Shown piece by piece: positions 23,484-26,892 of a DNA stretch of 26,892 bases; within the stretch, counting starts at the first letter, position 1; every line of letters begins with the position of its first letter. Source of the DNA: JBKQHQ01 sp052148715 (GTDB taxonomy: Bacteria; Pseudomonadota; Alphaproteobacteria; Rhizobiales; Xanthobacteraceae); the NCBI GenBank assembly GCA_052148715.1, contig JBKQHQ010000222.1:1-26892 (forward strand). Direction: 5' to 3'. The notes below the pieces were generated by a model. It ran no database searches. It was not told the DNA's origin and saw only the letters and a list, made by a program, of their open reading frames with translations. Position numbers and translations under genes: made by a program.

Positions 23484-25639
23484 TGGAGGAACTTTCGTCC
23501 GATGCGCTTGCCGTTCTTGGTGGACGGCACGCGGATCCGTTCCACTATCTCGGTCCGCATTTCGAAGGCGGTCGCCCAGTCGTGCGGGTGCTCTTGCCGA
23601 ATGCGACCCGCGTGACGGTTCTGCACGAGGCAGGCGACGAGATCGATTTGCCGCGCATCCACAAGGGCGGCCTGTTTGCCGGACCGGTCGCTCGGCCCGA
23701 CCGGCGTTACCGCCTGCGCGCCCGCTTCGGCGACGACGTCGTTGAAATGGAGGACGCCTATCGATTTGCTCCGGTGATCTCCGATTTTGATTTGCATCTG
23801 CTCAATGAGGGCACGCATCGGCGGCTTTATGACCGGCTCGGTGCGCATCCGTTGATTCATGAAGGCGTTGGCGGCGTGTCGTTTGCGGTGTTTGCTCCCA
23901 ACGCAAGGCGCGTCAGCGTCGTAGGCGAGTTCAATTTTTGGGACGGACGCCGCCATGGCATGCGCGTGCGCGGCAACGGATTTTGGGAAATATTCGTCCC
24001 GGGTGTCCAGGCCGGCGCCAAGTACAAGTACGAAATCCTTGGCGCCCACGGCGCGCTGCAGCCGCTCAAATCCGACCCGGTTGGCTTTGCCGCCGAATTG
24101 CGGCCGGCGACGGCCTCCATCGTGGTGGACGCCGATAAGCTTCGCAAGCCGTCGCCGGGCCCGCCGGACATCAATAGTCTCAGCGCCCCGATGTCGATCT
24201 ACGAGGTGCATCTGGGATCATGGCGGCGGCGGCCCGAGCAAGACCGACGCTGGCTGACCTACCGCGAGCTTGCCGACGAGCTGCCGGCCTACGTGAAGGA
24301 CATGGGATTTACCCATATCGAGCTCCTGCCGGTGATGGAGCATCCGTTCGACGGGTCGTGGGGCTACCAACCGATCGGTCTTTTTGCTCCGACCGGCCGC
24401 TTCGGCGGCCCCGCGGATTTCGCGGCCCTTGTCGACGCCTGCCATTGCGCCGGCCTCGGCGTCATCCTCGACTGGGTGCCCGGTCATTTTCCCGACGACC
24501 CGCACGGGCTGAGTTATTTCGACGGCACCGCCCTCTACGAGCACGCCAATCCCATGCAGGGTCGACACCTCGACTGGAACACGCTGGTCTACAACTACGG
24601 TCGCATCGAGGTTGCCAATTTTCTTGCCTCCAACGCGCTGTTTTGGCTCGATCGCTACGGCGTCGACGGACTGCGCGTCGATGCCGTCGCGTCTATGCTG
24701 TATCTCGACTATAGCCGCCCGTCTGGCGGCTGGATTCCCAATCGCTTCGGCGGGCGCGAGAATTTAGAGGCCATCGACTTCATCCGCCGCTTCAACACCG
24801 AGGCTTACGGTGAGCACCCGAACGCTATGACAGCGGCGGAGGAATCCACCGCCTGGCCGATGGTTTCACGCCCCGCCGACGTCGGCGGCCTGGGCTTCGG
24901 CTACAAGTGGAACATGGGCTGGATGCACGACACATTGCGTTATATCTCCAAGGATCCGATCCATCGCAAGCATCACCACGGCGATGTCGTGTTCGGGCTG
25001 CACTACGCGTTCTTCGAAAATTTCATTCTGCCGCTCTCCCACGACGAGGTCGTGCACGGCAAAGGCTCAATCCTCGGCCGTATGCCCGGCGACAGCTGGC
25101 AGCGCTTCGCCAATGTCCGCGCCTACTACGCTTTCATGTTCGCGCATCCAGGCAAGAAGCTTCTGTTCATGGGCAACGAGTTCGCGCAGGAACGCGAATG
25201 GAGCCACGATCAAAGCCTCGACTGGAATTTGCTTCAGGAGCCGCGCCACGCCGGGGTCCAGGCGCTGGTCCGCGATCTCAACCGACTCTACCGATCGGTC
25301 CCAGCGCTGCATGAGCTCGATTGCGAGGCCGAGGGCTTCGAATGGATCGTCGCCGATGACACCGATCGCAGTATCTTCGTTTGGCAGCGCAAGGGGCGAA
25401 GTCCGAGCGAGCGCTGTGTTGTCATCGTCAACTTCACTCCGGAAGTGCGGAAAGAATACCGAACCAAGGTCCCGCTCGGCGGTGCATGGCGCGAAGTGCT
25501 CAACAGCGATGCCGCCGTCTACGGCGGGACGAATGTCGGGAACGCCGGGCTCGTCCCGTCGTTTGTTGAGGGTGACGGTTTCGAGATCAACCTCGTCCTT
25601 CCTCCGCTCGCTGCGCTCTATCTGGTCCCGGAGCGCTAG
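23483..25639 (+). CDS. glgB: 1,4-alpha-glucan branching enzyme
   Basis: This 718-residue GH13_9 enzyme introduces alpha-1,6 branches into the glucan made by GlgE. It has an N-terminal domain (H-A-D-P-F-H-Y-L-G-P-H, typical of long GlgB forms) and then the CBM48 domain (F-A-V-F-A-P-N-A-R-R-V-S-V-V-G-E-F-N-F-W-D-G-R). In the barrel the nucleophile is D400 (D-G-L-R-V-D-A-V-A-S-M-L-Y-L-D-Y), the acid/base E453 (A-A-E-E-S-T-A-W-P) and the stabiliser D521 (L-S-H-D-E-V-V-H-G-K). The C-terminus has the usual beta domain. The start is fixed by the 1-bp overlap with the treS-mak stop. It is separated from glgX by one base. Confidence 0.97.
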   Translation: MEELSSDALAVLGGRHADPFHYLGPHFEGGRPVVRVLLPNATRVTVLHEAGDEIDLPRIHKGGLFAGPVARPDRRYRLRARFGDDVVEMEDAYRFAPVISDFDLHLLNEGTHRRLYDRLGAHPLIHEGVGGVSFAVFAPNARRVSVVGEFNFWDGRRHGMRVRGNGFWEIFVPGVQAGAKYKYEILGAHGALQPLKSDPVGFAAELRPATASIVVDADKLRKPSPGPPDINSLSAPMSIYEVHLGSWRRRPEQDRRWLTYRELADELPAYVKDMGFTHIELLPVMEHPFDGSWGYQPIGLFAPTGRFGGPADFAALVDACHCAGLGVILDWVPGHFPDDPHGLSYFDGTALYEHANPMQGRHLDWNTLVYNYGRIEVANFLASNALFWLDRYGVDGLRVDAVASMLYLDYSRPSGGWIPNRFGGRENLEAIDFIRRFNTEAYGEHPNAMTAAEESTAWPMVSRPADVGGLGFGYKWNMGWMHDTLRYISKDPIHRKHHHGDVVFGLHYAFFENFILPLSHDEVVHGKGSILGRMPGDSWQRFANVRAYYAFMFAHPGKKLLFMGNEFAQEREWSHDQSLDWNLLQEPRHAGVQALVRDLNRLYRSVPALHELDCEAEGFEWIVADDTDRSIFVWQRKGRSPSERCVVIVNFTPEVRKEYRTKVPLGGAWREVLNSDAAVYGGTNVGNAGLVPSFVEGDGFEINLVLPPLAALYLVPER

Positions 25640-25640
25640 G

Positions 25641-26783
25641 ATGCGGATCACGGCTGGTGCTCCGCACCCGCTCGGAGCAACCTGGGACGGGCGCGGCACC
25701 AATTTCGCGCTGTTCTCCGCCAATGCGGAGAAAGTCGAGCTCTGCCTGTTCGACCGGCAAGGGCATCGTGAGCTCGAACGGATAGTTTTGCCGGAATGCA
25801 CCGAAGATGTCTGGCACGGCTTTCTGCCGGATGTTTCGCCCGGACAGATCTACGGCTATCGCGTATATGGACCGTACGACCCGATGCACGGCCATCGGTT
25901 CAATCCCAACAAGCTCCTGATCGATCCGTACACCCGACGGCTTGCCGGGCACCTCACCTGGAGCGACACACACTACGGCTATCGCCTCGGCAGCCCGCGC
26001 GCCGATCTCTCCTTCGATCGTCGCGACAATACGCGTGGCATGCCCAAGTCGGTCGTGATCGACGAAGCCTTCACTTGGGGAAACGATCGCCCGCCGCGCA
26101 TCCCGTGGGAGCACAGCATCATTTATGAGGCTCACGTCAAAGGGGTGACGCAGTTGCGCGACGACGTGCCAACGGGATCGCGCGGCTTGTTCCGCGGGCT
26201 CGCGGCCCCCGGCGTGATTGATCACCTCAAGCGCCTCGGCGTCACCAGCTTGGAGCTGCTCCCGATCCACGCCTTCATCGACGACCGTCGCCTAGTGGAT
26301 CTCGGCTTAAAGAACTATTGGGGCTACAACACGCTCTGCTTCTTCGCACCGGAGCAACGCTACGCGGCGGAGGATCCGCTTGACGCCTTTCGTTCCACGG
26401 TGTCGCGGCTGCACGATGCCGGGATCGAGATTATCCTCGACGTCGTCTACAATCACACTGCCGAAGGCAACCATTTGGGGCCGACGCTCTCTTTCCGCGG
26501 CATCGACAATGCGTCCTACTATTGGCTCAAGCCCGATAATCCTCGCTACTACGACGATTTCACCGGCACCGGCAATGCGCTCAATCTGACGCATCCGCGA
26601 GTCTTGCAGCTGGTCATGGACTCGCTACGCTATTGGGTCTCGCGGTGCCATGTCGACGGATTTCGCTTCGACCTCGCAAGTACGCTAGCCCGCGGTCCAA
26701 ACGGGTTCGATGCCCGCTCCGCGTTCTTCACCGCGATCAGGCAGGACCCGATCCTCGCCAATGTCAAGCTGATCGCCGAGCCC
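25641..26783 (+). CDS. glgX: Glycogen debranching enzyme GlgX, truncated by a fold-back
   Basis: The first 381 residues of a GH13_11 debranching enzyme, which hydrolyses alpha-1,6 links in short side chains. The N-terminal CBM48-like domain opens H-P-L-G-A-T-W-D-G-R-G-T-N-F-A-L-F-S, then I-I-Y-E-A-H-V-K-G-V-T, Y-W-G-Y-N-T-L-C-F-F-A-P and V-V-Y-N-H-T-A-E-G-N. The nucleophile is D344 (H-V-D-G-F-R-F-D) and the acid/base E380 (L-I-A-E-P). Right after L-I-A-E-P the expected W-D is missing and the frame continues, open to the window end, through an inverted copy of upstream sequence. Family members are about 650-700 residues, so roughly 300 are absent. The gene is probably intact in the genome; the break is likely technical. 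It abuts glgB by one base and shares its operon. Confidence 0.9.
26690..26783 (+). repeat. Left arm of a 94-bp fold-back inverted repeat
   Basis: This arm lies in glgX (residues R351-P381 region). It is reverse-complementary to 26799-26892 at 93 of 94 positions; the only mismatch pairs A26760 with A26822. The spacer is 15 nt (26784-26798). Confidence 0.95.
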
Positions 26784-26798
26784 GAGGCCAAGGTCCCA

Positions 26799-26892
26799 GG
26801 GCTCGGCGATCAGCTTGACATAGGCGAGGATCGGGTCCTGCCTGATCGCGGTGAAGAACGCGGAGCGGGCATCGAACCCGTTTGGACCGCGG
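26799..26892 (-). repeat. Right arm of the fold-back, ends at the window edge
   Basis: Read on the minus strand this arm plus the spacer encodes glgX again: ...D-P-I-L-A-Y-V-K-L-I-A-E-P followed by W-D-L-G, the true family continuation that is missing on the plus strand. The symmetry axis is at 26791. The arm stops exactly at the window edge, so it could extend further if the source sequence continues. Confidence 0.95.

Noticed and set aside
26784..26892. Continuation of the glgX frame to the window end, and a short plus-strand frame ending at 26818
   Set aside because: This sequence is the inverted copy of upstream glgX, so its plus-strand translation is not GlgX.

Overview
The DNA is GC-rich, with GTG/ATG starts behind purine-rich ribosome binding sites. 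Its gene set points to an alphaproteobacterium, most likely a Hyphomicrobiales (Bradyrhizobium/Rhodopseudomonas-like) relative: the GlgE trehalose-glycogen operon, an EcfG-type stress promoter, a CoxL-like molybdoenzyme, SodC and NadX. This taxonomic call is an inference from gene content; no rRNA or marker gene is present.

Left third (1-8171), accessory in character. A DUF5677-like protein (86-790) lies downstream of a very large gene (1114-5484) on the same strand. The large gene encodes a TIR domain, an nSTAND-type P-loop ATPase, one transmembrane helix and 16 nearly identical WD40 repeats, an NLR-like architecture typical of conflict, self/non-self or cell-suicide systems. Two sharp palindromes lie upstream of it. 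Next come a small antibiotic-biosynthesis-monooxygenase-like protein, about 0.8 kb of decayed DNA with a frameshifted ATP-dependent DNA ligase fragment, a SnoaL/NTF2-like protein and a small membrane protein.

Middle (8172-14525). A gene-poor stretch with an 80-bp-offset direct repeat is followed, on the minus strand, by an orphan xanthine-dehydrogenase-family molybdopterin subunit and a periplasmic Cu/Zn superoxide dismutase. Divergent from these are pcm, a fumarylacetoacetate-hydrolase-family enzyme and L-aspartate dehydrogenase.

Right half (14522-26892) is one coherent carbohydrate locus built on two divergent operons. otsA-malQ runs leftward. glgE, a treS-maltokinase fusion, glgB and glgX run rightward with overlapping or abutting genes. 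OtsA makes trehalose-6-phosphate. TreS turns trehalose into maltose, the fused kinase makes maltose-1-phosphate, GlgE polymerises it and GlgB branches the polymer. GlgX and MalQ trim and remodel glucan. No otsB phosphatase is in the window. The shared intergenic region carries an exact GGAAC-N16-CGTT general-stress (EcfG) promoter just upstream of otsA, plus three inverted repeats.

The last 203 bases are a near-perfect fold-back (94-bp arms, one mismatch) inside glgX. The inverted copy carries the true continuation of GlgX, so this end looks like an assembly or amplification chimera, and glgX should be trusted only to 26783.
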